A stretch of DNA of 34,252 nucleotides from an uncultured Bacilli bacterium (GCA_910583685.1 CAJTXY010000013.1:1-34252); one strand, 5' to 3'. Counted from the first letter of the stretch, positions 6,656 through 15,842 are shown. Notes: generated by a model from the letters alone, not told the origin. Numbers and translations: made by a program.

Positions 6656-8623
6656 ATGTTTGATAAAATTGTTTATATTAGTGATCACACTGCAACTGTA
6701 AGGCTAAAAAAAGATGCTCAAGTTGTAATGAATCTTATGAATTTGCATATTATTTTTGAAGATAAAGAAAAATCAGTTTTAGGAGAAATTGACGATTTGG
6801 ATGAAGATAATGTAAAGGTTCGTTTTTTAGGAGAAATTGTCAATGGTAGACTTATTGGTGGTGTTATTCGTAAACCTACAATGGATGCAGTTATTCGTGC
6901 TATTAAACCAGAAGAGATTCCTATGATTGTTGGAGAAGATAAAAAAGGGAATATGCTTCTTGGGGTTAGTCCTTTTTACAATGATCATCCCGTTTACTTA
7001 GATGTCAATGGTTTTTTTAGCAATCATTTTGCTATTATTGGTAACAGTGGTGCAGGTAAAAGCTGTGGTGTATCGAGAATTTTTCAAAATATGTTCCGTG
7101 ATATGCGTTTATTCCCATACCGTTCTAATATTTTGCTTTTTGATTCTTCTGGAGAATATTATAATGCTTTTAAAGAACTAAATAAAATTAATCCTAATTA
7201 TAATTATAAATTTTATACAACAAATGAAACTGATACTGTGGGAGAGAAACTTCGTCTTCCTATTTGGTTATTAAATTCTAATGATATTGCTTTACTACTT
7301 GAGGCTACAGAACATTCGCAACTTCCTATTATTGAGAGAATGTTAAAGCTTGCTATGATTTTTGCAGAAAATGATGCTGATGCGCGTAAATATAAGAATC
7401 ATTTAATTGCAAAGGCAATTATGTCTATTTTGTATACAAACCAAACTGGTCCCAATAAACGAAATGATATTTTTTCTATTATTGCTAGTTGTTCTACAGA
7501 GGAGTTTAATTTAGAGGCCGTTTTACAGGGCGTGGGTTATACTAGAAAATTCCGTGATTGTTTCTTGATTGATTCGCAGGGACAGTTTACAGAGAGTGTG
7601 CTTTTGACAGAATATGTTTCTAGTTTTATTCACGAGGAGTTTGATACTTATGAGCCTACTGGAGGAGTTTATTATACTCTTGCAGATTTGGAAAAGGCTT
7701 TAAACTTTACTTTAATTAGTGAGGGATGGCTTCGAAATGAAAATACATATGGGGATGCAGTTACGATTCGTGTTCGTCTTCATTCTTTAATTATTGGTCC
7801 TTATGCGAAGTATTTTGATGTTGAAAACTATATTGGTCTAGAGGCATATTTGTCTTCTTTATTAATCAATAATGGTAAAAAGTATCAAATGGTTAATATT
7901 AATCTTGATGATGTGGATGATGACTTTGCTAAAGTTATTACGAAGGTTTACTCAAGACTTATCTTTGAATTTGTAAAGGGTTTAAAGAATAGAGCATCTA
8001 TTCCTTTTCATATCGTAGTAGAGGAAGCTCATCGTTATGTACAAAAAGATACTGATAATTTCTTAATTGGTTATAATATTTTTGATCGAATTGCAAAAGA
8101 AGGGCGTAAGTATGGGCTTATCTTGGGACTTATTACACAACGTCCAGTGGAACTTTCTGATACTGTTATCTCACAATGTTCTAATTTCTTAATTTTTAAG
8201 ATGAATCACCCAACCGATATTGAGTATATTAAAAAGATGGTTCCTAATATTAGTGAAGAAATTGTAGAAAAACAAAAAAGCTTACAATCTGGTACTTGTT
8301 TAGCATTCGGACGAGCGTTTAAAATTCCATTAATTGTTAAAATGCAAATGCCAGATCCTGAACCTTTGAGTGGTAACTGTGATGTAGTTCGAATTTGGGA
8401 TGGAAATCCACAATCTGCTCCTAGTGTATCACAGCAACCTTCTACTTCTGTACAAAATGATGTTTCTTCGCAATCTACAGTACCACCAGTATCACCAGTA
8501 GCACCACAGGCGGCATCTGCTGCACCATCTTCTCAGGTAGTAGCTCCTGTAGTTCCTCAAGTGTCACAAGCATCAACAGCACCTACTGTGCCACAAACAG
8601 TGACTGGAGTACCATCTGCATAG
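6656..8623 (+). CDS. HerA/FtsK-superfamily ATPase with a Pro/Ser/Ala/Val-rich tail
   Basis: The 655-residue protein has an N-terminal beta-rich HAS-barrel-like region (about 1-110), Walker A GNSGAGKS (129-136), and a Walker B-like FHIVVEEAHRYV (about 448-459). The sensor-like segment GLITQRPVELSDTVISQ follows, typical of HerA-type hexameric DNA translocases of the DUF87/FtsK-HerA superfamily. HerA usually works with the nuclease NurA or another effector. None is evident next door; the closest nucleic-acid-fold neighbour is the ParB-like gene upstream. From about residue 583 the C-terminus is a low-complexity tail of P, S, A, V, Q and T with almost no charge. The ATG at 6656 has AGGGGA at good spacing and its own promoter. 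A role in DNA repair, segregation or defence is inference. Confidence 0.85.
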   Translation: MFDKIVYISDHTATVRLKKDAQVVMNLMNLHIIFEDKEKSVLGEIDDLDEDNVKVRFLGEIVNGRLIGGVIRKPTMDAVIRAIKPEEIPMIVGEDKKGNMLLGVSPFYNDHPVYLDVNGFFSNHFAIIGNSGAGKSCGVSRIFQNMFRDMRLFPYRSNILLFDSSGEYYNAFKELNKINPNYNYKFYTTNETDTVGEKLRLPIWLLNSNDIALLLEATEHSQLPIIERMLKLAMIFAENDADARKYKNHLIAKAIMSILYTNQTGPNKRNDIFSIIASCSTEEFNLEAVLQGVGYTRKFRDCFLIDSQGQFTESVLLTEYVSSFIHEEFDTYEPTGGVYYTLADLEKALNFTLISEGWLRNENTYGDAVTIRVRLHSLIIGPYAKYFDVENYIGLEAYLSSLLINNGKKYQMVNINLDDVDDDFAKVITKVYSRLIFEFVKGLKNRASIPFHIVVEEAHRYVQKDTDNFLIGYNIFDRIAKEGRKYGLILGLITQRPVELSDTVISQCSNFLIFKMNHPTDIEYIKKMVPNISEEIVEKQKSLQSGTCLAFGRAFKIPLIVKMQMPDPEPLSGNCDVVRIWDGNPQSAPSVSQQPSTSVQNDVSSQSTVPPVSPVAPQAASAAPSSQVVAPVVPQVSQASTAPTVPQTVTGVPSA

Positions 8624-8702
8624 TAAGATCAAATGCTTTATAAAAGTACTTTTAGTATTTAATATAAGTTTTGAACTTTTTGATAGAGGGTTACTTTTTA
8701 AG

Positions 8703-8732
8703 AAGTCTAGGTTATATACTAGCTTTTTTTTT
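8703..8732 (+). terminator. Terminator after the HerA-like gene
   Basis: AAGTCTAG (8703-8710) pairs with CTAGCTT (8719-8725) as 7 bp with one bulged T, followed by a long T-run to 8732. Confidence 0.65.
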
Positions 8733-8791
8733 CAAATTTTGATAGGCTAAATAATAGAGAAAGTTCATTAAAAAAATAGAGGTAGAATAAT

Positions 8792-10279
8792 ATGGAAGAA
8801 GAAAAGAAAAAATTTCTAAAGAAACACAGGATGAGTCTTTTTGTAATTATTAGTGTAATTGTTATGTTAATAGGTCTTTCTTATGCTTGGTTACAATTAA
8901 CTCTTAGGGGAACTAGGGACTTAACTCTTACTGTAGGTACTTTATCGTTGGAATTAGACGATACGATGTCATCAGGGATTGCTATGAGTGAGGTGGTTCC
9001 TGTTAGTGATGAAGATGGTCTTGCACAAGAGGGCTATACTTTTACGCTTGAAAATAAAGGGAAAATTGCTAGTGATTATACTGTATATTTAGATGATTTA
9101 GATATTATGGAGGGGCAAACAAGGCTACCTGATAATTTTATTAAGTACCAGCTTACTCGTGATGGGGAAGAACTTGATTTTGATCTATTAAATACTGCTG
9201 GAGAACATCCTAATAGAGTTTTAGATAGTGGAACGATTAGAAAAGGTAAGAAGTATACCTATATATTAAAAATGTGGATTGATTCTGCTGCTGGAAATGA
9301 AATCGTTGGAACTATTTTTAAAGGTCAACTTAGAGTTGAGGCAGTTCAGAGTACAAAGAAGCCTTCTGCAAGTGAATTACTAGTTGAAAAAGCTAATTCC
9401 ACTGCTTTAGCATATGAGAATGCAACAGAGGAAGAAAAAAGGGAAATGTTTACTTTTACTCATAAAGCAGGAACACAGCAATTAGACTGGTTAGCTGATG
9501 AATTAACAGATTATAGGTATATTGGAATCAATCCTAATAATTATGTAGTATTTAATGATGAGATTTGGAGAATTATTGGAATTTTTACTGTAGAAGATGA
9601 AACTGGTAAGAAAGAGCGACGTATGAAAATTATCAGAGATCAATCTATTGGTAATTATAGTTGGGATAATAAATCAGTGTATGGAATTAATGATTGGAAT
9701 AATAGTTTGTTACAACAAGTATTAAATAATGGACCTTATTACAATAGAACAAGTGGAATATGTCCTTATGGACAAAGCGATGCTACACTATCTTGTGACT
9801 TTAGTAATAGTGGATTAACTGCAGAAGCAAAAGGTATGATAGGAAAAGCAAAGTGGTATTTAGGAGGAAATACTGAAATTGAAAATATTATAACAAGTCA
9901 AAGTTATGAATCTGAGAGAAGTTCTACTGTATATAGTGGACGTTTAATAAATTGGGTAGGAGAAGTTGGTCTTATGTACCCAAGTGATTATGGCTATGCA
10001 GCAAGTGGGAATGATTGTTTAACAACTGTTCTGGATAATTACAACTCGGGTTGTATGGAGACAAATTGGCTGTTTAATTCTTTGCATCAATGGGCAATTA
10101 CACCGTATTCTAATGGTTTATATGATGTATTTATGGTCCTTTCCTCTGGTCTTGTAACTCCTATTTATGCTTTTCATGAAGAGGTTGATATTCGTCCTAG
10201 TGTATATTTGAAATCTAATGTTTCTATAATAAAGGGAGATGGAAGCATAGGGGATCCTTATCAACTAAAATTAAGTTGA
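8792..10279 (+). CDS. Membrane-anchored surface protein: TasA/camelysin-like domain plus C-terminal surface domain
   Basis: The 495-residue protein starts with a basic segment, a hydrophobic signal/anchor (about residues 14-34, ending SYAWLQL), then a TasA/camelysin-like stretch (TLTVGTLSLELDD, about 45-57, and the beta-sandwich pattern YTFTLENKGKIASDY). The C-terminal half (about 245-495) begins NNYVVFNDEIWRIIGIF and ends with IRPSVYLKSN and GDGSIGDPYQLKLS. I recall this domain as common in surface proteins of uncultured gut Bacillota, with no known activity. Four Cys in the domain could form disulfides. A GAGGTAGAATAAT site precedes the ATG, and a strong terminator follows. Biofilm-fibre or adhesion roles are guesses based on the TasA-like part. 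Confidence 0.7.
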   Translation: MEEEKKKFLKKHRMSLFVIISVIVMLIGLSYAWLQLTLRGTRDLTLTVGTLSLELDDTMSSGIAMSEVVPVSDEDGLAQEGYTFTLENKGKIASDYTVYLDDLDIMEGQTRLPDNFIKYQLTRDGEELDFDLLNTAGEHPNRVLDSGTIRKGKKYTYILKMWIDSAAGNEIVGTIFKGQLRVEAVQSTKKPSASELLVEKANSTALAYENATEEEKREMFTFTHKAGTQQLDWLADELTDYRYIGINPNNYVVFNDEIWRIIGIFTVEDETGKKERRMKIIRDQSIGNYSWDNKSVYGINDWNNSLLQQVLNNGPYYNRTSGICPYGQSDATLSCDFSNSGLTAEAKGMIGKAKWYLGGNTEIENIITSQSYESERSSTVYSGRLINWVGEVGLMYPSDYGYAASGNDCLTTVLDNYNSGCMETNWLFNSLHQWAITPYSNGLYDVFMVLSSGLVTPIYAFHEEVDIRPSVYLKSNVSIIKGDGSIGDPYQLKLS

Positions 10280-10317
10280 AAACACTGTATGAATAAATTA
10301 TAGATATAGAAAATAGA

Positions 10318-10350
10318 AGATTAGAGATGCAGTCTAATCTTTTATTTTTT
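10318..10350 (+). terminator. Terminator after the surface-protein gene
   Basis: AGATTAGA (10318-10325) and TCTAATCT (10333-10340) form a perfect 8-bp stem with a 7-nt loop, followed by TTTATTTTTT. It separates the surface-protein gene from ffh. Confidence 0.85.
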
Positions 10351-10398
10351 AGAATTGTATTATATAATAACAGTAGTGACGTAGAAAGGAAAGATATA

Positions 10399-11706
10399 AT
10401 GTTTGAAAGCTTAGGAGATCGTTTGCAGAGTGCAATACATAAAATAAAAGGGTATGGAAAAATAACAGAGGATAATATCTCAGAGATGATGCGTGAGATT
10501 CGTCTTGCTTTATTGGAGGCGGATGTTAATTATAAAGTAGTAAAAGAGTTTACTACGAATGTCAAAGAAAAAGCTTTGGGCGAGGAAGTAAAGAGAAGTA
10601 TTAATCCAGGAGATATGTTTGTTAAAATTGTAAAGGATGAGCTTGTTTCTTTACTTGGTGGCTCTAGTGCTTCTCTTAATTTAAAAGGTAATCCTGCAGT
10701 CTTGATGTTAGTAGGACTTCAGGGTAGTGGTAAAACAACAACAATTGGAAAGCTTGCTAACTTACTACGGAAGAAGCACGCTAAAAGGCCCCTTTTAGTT
10801 GCTTGTGATATTTATCGTCCAGCGGCGATTGATCAGTTAAAACAAATTGGGAAGCAACTTAATATTCCCGTATTTGAGGAGGGGAAGAAGGATCCTGTAG
10901 AAATTGTAGAGCATGCTCTTTCTTATGCAAAAGAAAATAATTATGATTATGTTTTAGTCGATACAGCTGGACGTCTTCATATTGATGATGAATTGATGGA
11001 GGAGTTAAAAGCATTACAGGGCTTTTTGAAGCCAGAAGAGATTTTATTAGTTATTGATTCTATGATGGGGCAAGATGCTATTAATGTGATTGAAGGTTTT
11101 CATTCTAATTTGACGCTTACTGGTGTTATTTTGACAAAACTAGATGGTGATACAAGGGGTGGTGTTGCTCTTTCTGTTCGACATCTTACCAATGTTCCTA
11201 TTAAATTTATTGGTGTTAGTGAAAAATTGGATGGTATTGATTATTTTGATCCAGAGAGAATGGCTGGTCGAATTCTTGGTATGGGTGACATTGTCTCTTT
11301 GGTTGAGAAGGCAACAGAAGCTATTGATGAGAAGGAAGCAGAGAAGACAGCTAAGAAGATGCAAAGTGGTAAATTTGACTTAGAGGACTTTTTATCTACT
11401 ATGAAGCAGATTAAGAAGCTGGGGCCACTTGAGAATTTATTGAAATTAATTCCAGGGGCTTCTAAGATGGGACTTAATAATGTACAGATCGATCCAAAGC
11501 AGATGGCACACGTTGAAGCGATTGTTTTATCTATGACCCCAGAGGAAAGGCGAAATCCAGCGATTATTAAGGCGAGTCGAAAGACTAGAATTGCTGCGGG
11601 AAGTGGGACCTCTGTTCAAGAGGTAAATCGTCTTTTACAACAGTTTGATCAGATGAAGAAGATGATGAAGCAGATGGCAAATGGAAATATGAAACTTCCC
11701 TTTTAG
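10399..11706 (+). CDS. ffh: Ffh, signal recognition particle protein
   Basis: Ffh binds signal peptides on the ribosome together with SRP RNA and docks on FtsY. The 435-residue product has the N domain, a G domain with P-loop GLQGSGKTTT, DTAGRLH and TKLDGDTRGG, then a methionine-rich M domain ending in a QMKKMMKQM helix. The ATG at 10399 is preferred: it follows AGAAAGGAAAG, and the product then begins MFESLGDRLQ as in other Ffh proteins. An in-frame upstream extension to 10327 would run through the preceding terminator. A TATAAT at 10363-10368 lies upstream, without a clear -35. ylxM, its usual neighbour, is instead beside ftsY. Confidence 0.97.
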   Translation: MFESLGDRLQSAIHKIKGYGKITEDNISEMMREIRLALLEADVNYKVVKEFTTNVKEKALGEEVKRSINPGDMFVKIVKDELVSLLGGSSASLNLKGNPAVLMLVGLQGSGKTTTIGKLANLLRKKHAKRPLLVACDIYRPAAIDQLKQIGKQLNIPVFEEGKKDPVEIVEHALSYAKENNYDYVLVDTAGRLHIDDELMEELKALQGFLKPEEILLVIDSMMGQDAINVIEGFHSNLTLTGVILTKLDGDTRGGVALSVRHLTNVPIKFIGVSEKLDGIDYFDPERMAGRILGMGDIVSLVEKATEAIDEKEAEKTAKKMQSGKFDLEDFLSTMKQIKKLGPLENLLKLIPGASKMGLNNVQIDPKQMAHVEAIVLSMTPEERRNPAIIKASRKTRIAAGSGTSVQEVNRLLQQFDQMKKMMKQMANGNMKLPF

Positions 11707-11734
11707 TTCGAACCTTTTGACTGGTCTGTAATAG

Positions 11735-11795
11735 AATTGTTTTCTAATTATTTAACTTAGATGTTTAAGTAGTTAGGTGACAATTTTTTATTTTA
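11735..11795 (+). terminator. Branched terminator after ffh
   Basis: AATTGT (11735-11740) pairs with ACAATT (11780-11785). Inside it CTAA (11744-11747) pairs with TTAG (11773-11776), and ACTTA (11755-11759) with TAAGT (11766-11770). A T-rich tract follows to about 11795. Confidence 0.6.
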
Positions 11796-11894
11796 TAGTA
11801 GATTTCTTAGTAAAAGTAGTTATTATATATGGGCTAAAAATGTATGCAACTTTTTTTCTTTGGAATATGATAGAACTAGATAGGAGGAAAAAAT

Positions 11895-12236
11895 ATGTTT
11901 AGACGTGATCAAATGCTTTATAATGAAGCAAATATGCAAACTGAAATTAATGGTAATAACAATACTGTAGAAAATGATATGAATATTGATATTAATATGA
12001 ATGGTGGTGCTGCTATGCAAAATGCATCTGGTTCTTGTCAGCAGCCAGTTAATGAAGGTGTTAGAGAAAGATGTGTTCATAGAACTTTCGTTCACGAAGT
12101 ACCTCATGTTTGTCCAATTCATACACGTGTAATTAACCACCATGTTTATCGTCATACTTATCGCCCTGCATATACTTGTAGCGAAGAAAACGTAGTTAGC
12201 AATGTTCAGTGTGGTTCTTGCTGCCAATTCCGCTAG
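11895..12236 (+). CDS. CotD-like spore coat protein
   Basis: The 113-residue protein has an Asn/Met-rich N-terminal half and a His/Cys-rich C-terminal half (about 58-112). The latter contains HEVPHVCPIHTRVINHHVYR, the sort of His-rich block seen in CotD-family spore coat proteins. Seven Cys, including a final CxxCC group, suggest cross-linking. It has a strong TAGGAGG ribosome site. Upstream, AATATGATA at 11864-11872 loosely resembles a sigma-K -10 (CATAnnnTA). A long ORF on the opposite strand is only its shadow. CotD identity is by overall pattern, so moderately sure; coat location is inferred. Confidence 0.7.
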   Translation: MFRRDQMLYNEANMQTEINGNNNTVENDMNIDINMNGGAAMQNASGSCQQPVNEGVRERCVHRTFVHEVPHVCPIHTRVINHHVYRHTYRPAYTCSEENVVSNVQCGSCCQFR

Positions 12237-12272
12237 TTTACAGTCAAGAAAAAGTAAACTTTGATTTTTATT
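12235..12272 (+). terminator. Possible terminator after the CotD-like gene
   Basis: AGTTTAC (12235-12241, overlapping the stop codon) pairs perfectly with GTAAACT (12254-12260). The following tract is only moderately T-rich. Confidence 0.45.
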
Positions 12273-12307
12273 TATGTAAAAAATAATGTCTAATTGTGTC
12301 ACATTGC

Positions 12308-12336
12308 TTGATTATTTTATCTACTTCCGATATTCT
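12308..12336 (+). promoter_or_regulatory. Probable rpoZ promoter
   Basis: TTGATT (12308-12313) and TATTCT (12331-12336) lie 17 bp apart, about 22 bp before the GTG start of rpoZ. Confidence 0.45.
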
Positions 12337-12357
12337 TAGAATAGGGAGTGTGATATA

Positions 12358-12561
12358 GTGATCTATCCATCTATTGATAAATTACTACTTGTTGTAGAGT
12401 CCAAATATGAGCTTGTACATATTGCGGCTAGAAGAAGTAAAGAGATGTCAAGGACTGGGCATAATCAAATGGCGAGTTCTGACTATAAATGTACAAAGAA
12501 TATTGGGAAGGCTCTAGAAGAAGTGACAGAAGGCCTAATTACGATCGAGAGAGAGTCTTAG
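12358..12561 (+). CDS. rpoZ: RNA polymerase omega subunit
   Basis: The 67-residue product matches omega, the small RNA polymerase subunit that assists beta' folding and assembly. It opens with IYPSIDKLLLVVESKYELV, has the basic AARRSKEM helix, and ends with KNIGKALEEVTEGLI, all conserved omega positions. Length equals that of Bacillus omega. It starts with GTG behind GGGAGTGTGAT. In many Bacillota rpoZ follows gmk; here it stands between a spore coat gene and recX. Confidence 0.93.
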   Translation: MIYPSIDKLLLVVESKYELVHIAARRSKEMSRTGHNQMASSDYKCTKNIGKALEEVTEGLITIERES

Positions 12562-12578
12562 TTACTTTTTCTTTTTTT

Positions 12579-12587
12579 TGGTATAAT
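12579..12587 (+). promoter_or_regulatory. recX extended -10 promoter
   Basis: TGGTATAAT is a complete extended -10 element with no clear -35. It lies shortly after the rpoZ stop and 25 bp before the recX start. Confidence 0.55.
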
Positions 12588-12611
12588 AAAAATGAGTAGG
12601 AGTTGAGGAAG

Positions 12612-13358
12612 GTGCAGGTAGAGAAGTATAAAAAATTGCGGGATGGTAAATATCAAGTGTCTTTTTCTAATGGCAGGGAGATGGCTTTATATGAAGAGGT
12701 TATTTTAAAGTATGAGTTGCTTTTGAAAAAAGAAATAGATGCTAAGAAAATTTTGGAGATTATGGATTATAATCAAGAGTGTGATATTTATTATACTGCT
12801 CTTAAGTATTTGAAGACTAGAATTCGTAGTAAAAAGGAAGTTTTTGATTTATTAAAGAAAAAGGATTATTCTCTTGATGCTATTAATGGGGTAATTGAAA
12901 AGTTAGTAAAACAGGGTTATATTAATGATTATAATTATGCAAGTAGTTTTTTGCATGAACAGTTTATTACAACTTCTCGTGGTCCTAATAAAATTTGTTA
13001 TGAGTTAGAGAAAAAGGGGATTTCTAGAGACATTATTATGGATGTTATGACTTCTTATACTCAGGAGATAGAGTTGGAAAAACTAGATAAGATTATTAGA
13101 AAAATGGTGAAAAGTAATCGTAATAAAAGCGTTTTGGCACTTAAGAGAAAAATAGAACAAGATTTGCTGCATCAAGGGTTTCATAAAAAAAATATTAATA
13201 CAATAATGGAAAACATTTGTTTTTCTGATGATAGAGATATCTATAGGCGTGAATATGATAAACTTTACCGTAAGCTTTCTTCTAAATATAGTGGAGATAC
13301 TTTGGAATATCAAATAAAGCAAAAGTTGTATCAGAAAGGATTTCGTTATGATAATTAG
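12612..13358 (+). CDS. recX: RecX, regulator of RecA
   Basis: RecX binds RecA filaments and modulates recombination and repair. The 248-residue product has the N-terminal beta segment (KYQVSFSNGREMALYEEVIL) and tandem three-helix RecX repeats: YTALKYLKTRIRSKKEVFDL, then KLVKQGYINDYNYASSFLHE, then an RGPNKICYELEKKGIS helix bundle and a final LYQKGFRYD. The GTG at 12612 is preferred because AGGAG at 12598-12602 spaces 9 nt to it; an in-frame TTG nine bases upstream is too close. Its end overlaps the next gene by 11 bp, implying co-transcription. Confidence 0.9.
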   Translation: MQVEKYKKLRDGKYQVSFSNGREMALYEEVILKYELLLKKEIDAKKILEIMDYNQECDIYYTALKYLKTRIRSKKEVFDLLKKKDYSLDAINGVIEKLVKQGYINDYNYASSFLHEQFITTSRGPNKICYELEKKGISRDIIMDVMTSYTQEIELEKLDKIIRKMVKSNRNKSVLALKRKIEQDLLHQGFHKKNINTIMENICFSDDRDIYRREYDKLYRKLSSKYSGDTLEYQIKQKLYQKGFRYDN

Positions 13359-14763
13359 TATTTATAAGAAAAAAAGAAAAGAGATCATAATTTTTTCGTT
13401 TATTCTTTCTATTAGTTTTTTATTTATGTTAATGTTTCGTTTTGGAAATGATTTCTTTTGGCATATAAAAGCGGGGGAATATATGGTGAAAAATCATATG
13501 ATCTTAAAGACTGATGTGTTTTCATGGTATTTGAGTGCTTTTCATCCTACTTGGATTTCTCACGAATGGCTTTTTGAAATTATTTTGTATGTAAGTAATA
13601 CTATTTTTTCAGATTATGGTCCTTTGCTTATTACTTATTTTGGCATATTTTTGTTATTTGTTGTTTTGTATCTGACTAATAAGAAGAATTTTCACAAAAA
13701 TATATATTTTACACTTTTTTGGTTACTATCTAGTATTGTACTTTCCCTTAATATTTTACCAAGGCCGTTTCTTTTTAGTAATATTTTTTTGGCACTTACT
13801 TTTTATCTTCTATATGATTTGAGGAGGCATTCCCATTCTAAGAAGATTTATTTTCTGCCTCTTATAGCTTGTCTTTGGGCTAATATTCATGGTGGCTCTT
13901 CTAATTTGAGTTACATCTTAGTTTTTGTTTTCTATTTCTCTGGATTATTTGAGTTTTCTTTTGGAAAATTAGTGGCTAGTTCTATTGATAGAGAACAAAA
14001 GAGGCGGTATTTTGTTATCTTTTTTCTAACTATTCTTTCTATATGTTTAAACCCTCATGGAGTTTCTATGCTTCTTTACCCTTATCAAAATATGGGTGAT
14101 TTATTTATGCTTACTACTATTCGGGAGTGGCAGGCAACTAACTTCAATGATAGTAGTAGTCTCCTTTATCTGTTTTTACTTATATCTTTACTAGTTCCGC
14201 TTATCTTCGGACGTAAGAGGTTTGAACTTGTTGATTTTATTATTATTTTGATGTTTCTCTTTTTGGGATTTAAGGCTATTCGCTTTTGGCCGATTTGTTT
14301 TATTGCCTTTACTTATGTCGTTTTTCATTATATACCTTCTTTTAAAAGGGAGTTTAAAACTCTTGATTATTCTATTTTGACTTTTTCTATTTTGGTTATT
14401 ATTAATAGTATATTCTTGTTTCAAATGCCAAAGAAGGATTTGGTTGATTTAGACTTTATTGAGATTTTAAAGGAAGAAAAGCCGAAGAGATTATATAATT
14501 TTTATGATTATGGTGGGTATTTGATTTATCGTGATATTCCTGTATTTATTGATAGTAGAGCAGATTTATATTCTAAATATAATTATCAAGATAGTTATAA
14601 TTTGTCTATGCTTCGAGGTAGATATGAAGATTATTTAAAAAAATATCAGTTTGATTATTTTTTATTAGAGAGGGGAATGCCACTTGCTTATTATTTAAGT
14701 ATTAGTGATCAATATGAGACCGTTTTAGAAAAGGGAAATACTGTTTTATATAAGACAAAATAA
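13348..14763 (+). CDS. Polytopic membrane protein, GT-C glycosyltransferase-like
   Basis: The 471-residue protein has about ten or more hydrophobic segments and a first extracytoplasmic loop with GNDFFWHIKAGEYMVKNHMI, then TDVFSW and WISHEWL. This 'DxxWHL..G..i...D.FS......heWL' pattern is seen in lipid-linked-sugar GT-C mannosyltransferase-like proteins of bacteria. The acidic D in the first loop fits the GT-C catalytic position. Its C-terminal ~100 residues (from about 375) form a soluble-looking domain. It overlaps the recX end by 11 bp. Donor and acceptor are unknown; envelope glycan or protein glycosylation is inferred. Confidence 0.7.
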   Translation: MIISIYKKKRKEIIIFSFILSISFLFMLMFRFGNDFFWHIKAGEYMVKNHMILKTDVFSWYLSAFHPTWISHEWLFEIILYVSNTIFSDYGPLLITYFGIFLLFVVLYLTNKKNFHKNIYFTLFWLLSSIVLSLNILPRPFLFSNIFLALTFYLLYDLRRHSHSKKIYFLPLIACLWANIHGGSSNLSYILVFVFYFSGLFEFSFGKLVASSIDREQKRRYFVIFFLTILSICLNPHGVSMLLYPYQNMGDLFMLTTIREWQATNFNDSSSLLYLFLLISLLVPLIFGRKRFELVDFIIILMFLFLGFKAIRFWPICFIAFTYVVFHYIPSFKREFKTLDYSILTFSILVIINSIFLFQMPKKDLVDLDFIEILKEEKPKRLYNFYDYGGYLIYRDIPVFIDSRADLYSKYNYQDSYNLSMLRGRYEDYLKKYQFDYFLLERGMPLAYYLSISDQYETVLEKGNTVLYKTK

Positions 14764-14787
14764 AAAGGACCTAATAATCCTTTTTTT
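14762..14787. terminator. Bidirectional terminator between the GT-C-like gene and prsA
   Basis: AAAAAGGA (14762-14769) pairs perfectly with TCCTTTTT (14778-14785), with A- and T-runs on both sides, so it can serve both convergent genes. Confidence 0.8.
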
Positions 14788-15784
14788 AGTTTCCGCTATT
14801 TTGGACACTATTTATTAAACGGTCCATATATTTTTTGTATTCTTTTTTTAATTTACTATCACTGAATTTTAAACCTTTTTCTTCTCTATAACCATTTAAT
14901 GCTTCATATTGAAGGGTTGTACTATTTTGTAGCTTTTCTTCAGCAAGGGTTTTTTTGATATTTTCTTTTACTTTCTTTAATGTTGGTTTATCTTTTTCTT
15001 TTTCTTTTAAAATAATATGGTAACCGTATTGACTCTTTATTGGTTCCTCTGTGTATTTTCCTACTTCTAGTTTGGCTGCAGCTTCTAGGAAGTTTTCATC
15101 CATATCACTTTCGTTGTCAAATTCTTCTAGTTTTCCACCATCTTTTTTTGTACCAGCATCATCTGAATATTTTTTTGCAAGACTTTCGAATTTTTTACCA
15201 TCTTTTAATTGTTTGATGATATCTCTTGCTTCTTTTTCTGCTTTTTCTTCTGCTTCTTTCTTTTCATCTTCATTCATATTATCTTTTGTTTCTGGTTTTA
15301 TTAAAATGTGTCTTGCGGTAATTTTACCAATAGTTTTACTGTTGTAGTATTCTTCTACTTCAGCATCCTCTATATGTTTGGCAACATAGTCTTTTACTGC
15401 TTCATTTCTCTTGTAATCTAATGATAGCATATCTCTTAGTTCACTTTCATTAGATGCTCCAAAGTATTGTTTTATTGCTTGATTAAAGCCTTCTTCATTG
15501 TCTTGGTAGCCTTGTTTTATCTGTGCGATTTGATTATTTATTTGTGTTGTCTCTTCATTGGTTGTTTTGTATTCTTTGTCTAAGAGTTCGTGATCCATTA
15601 AGTCGATTAGAACATTAATACCATATTTATCTTTTAAAGATTTATAAAGAGTATCTGCTGTTACTTTTCCACCATCGAATCCTACTACTTTCTCTTCTCC
15701 ATTTTTTAATTTTGCACTTTTACAACCAGTTACTAGGAGTAGTGTAGTTGCTAGTAAACTGATACTTACAAATAATTTTTTCAT
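14786..15784 (-). CDS. prsA: PrsA foldase lipoprotein (parvulin peptidyl-prolyl isomerase)
   Basis: PrsA helps secreted proteins fold on the outer face of the membrane. The 332-residue product has a lipoprotein signal peptide with lipobox LVTGC (Cys21), an N-terminal SurA-like region (about 25-150), and a parvulin/PpiC domain (about 153-265) containing TARHILIK, SDDAGTKKDGGKL and YGYHIILKEKEKDK. A charged C-terminal helical part follows. The length suits PrsA (about 290-340). The start ATG follows AAGGAGGAAA. It has its own promoter and ends at a shared bidirectional terminator. Confidence 0.92.
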   Translation of the reverse strand: MKKLFVSISLLATTLLLVTGCKSAKLKNGEEKVVGFDGGKVTADTLYKSLKDKYGINVLIDLMDHELLDKEYKTTNEETTQINNQIAQIKQGYQDNEEGFNQAIKQYFGASNESELRDMLSLDYKRNEAVKDYVAKHIEDAEVEEYYNSKTIGKITARHILIKPETKDNMNEDEKKEAEEKAEKEARDIIKQLKDGKKFESLAKKYSDDAGTKKDGGKLEEFDNESDMDENFLEAAAKLEVGKYTEEPIKSQYGYHIILKEKEKDKPTLKKVKENIKKTLAEEKLQNSTTLQYEALNGYREEKGLKFSDSKLKKEYKKYMDRLINSVQNSGN

Positions 15785-15813
15785 TTATTTTTTCCTCCTT
15801 GATTTCTTTATTT

Positions 15814-15842
15814 ATCATATCAAATTATAAATTTTTATGCAA
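15814..15842 (-). promoter_or_regulatory. prsA promoter
   Basis: On the minus strand, TTGCAT (15837-15842) and TATGAT (15814-15819) are 17 bp apart, with an extended TGA before the -10. Confidence 0.7.

Noticed and set aside
11707..11894. SRP RNA next to ffh
   Set aside because: The structured sequence after ffh fits a branched terminator with a T-rich tract. The SRP RNA GGAA-tetraloop helix was not seen.
11823..12302. A 159-codon minus-strand ORF across the CotD-like gene
   Set aside because: It is the antisense shadow of the plus-strand gene, which has a perfect ribosome site and a sensible protein. The antisense product has no recognisable family.
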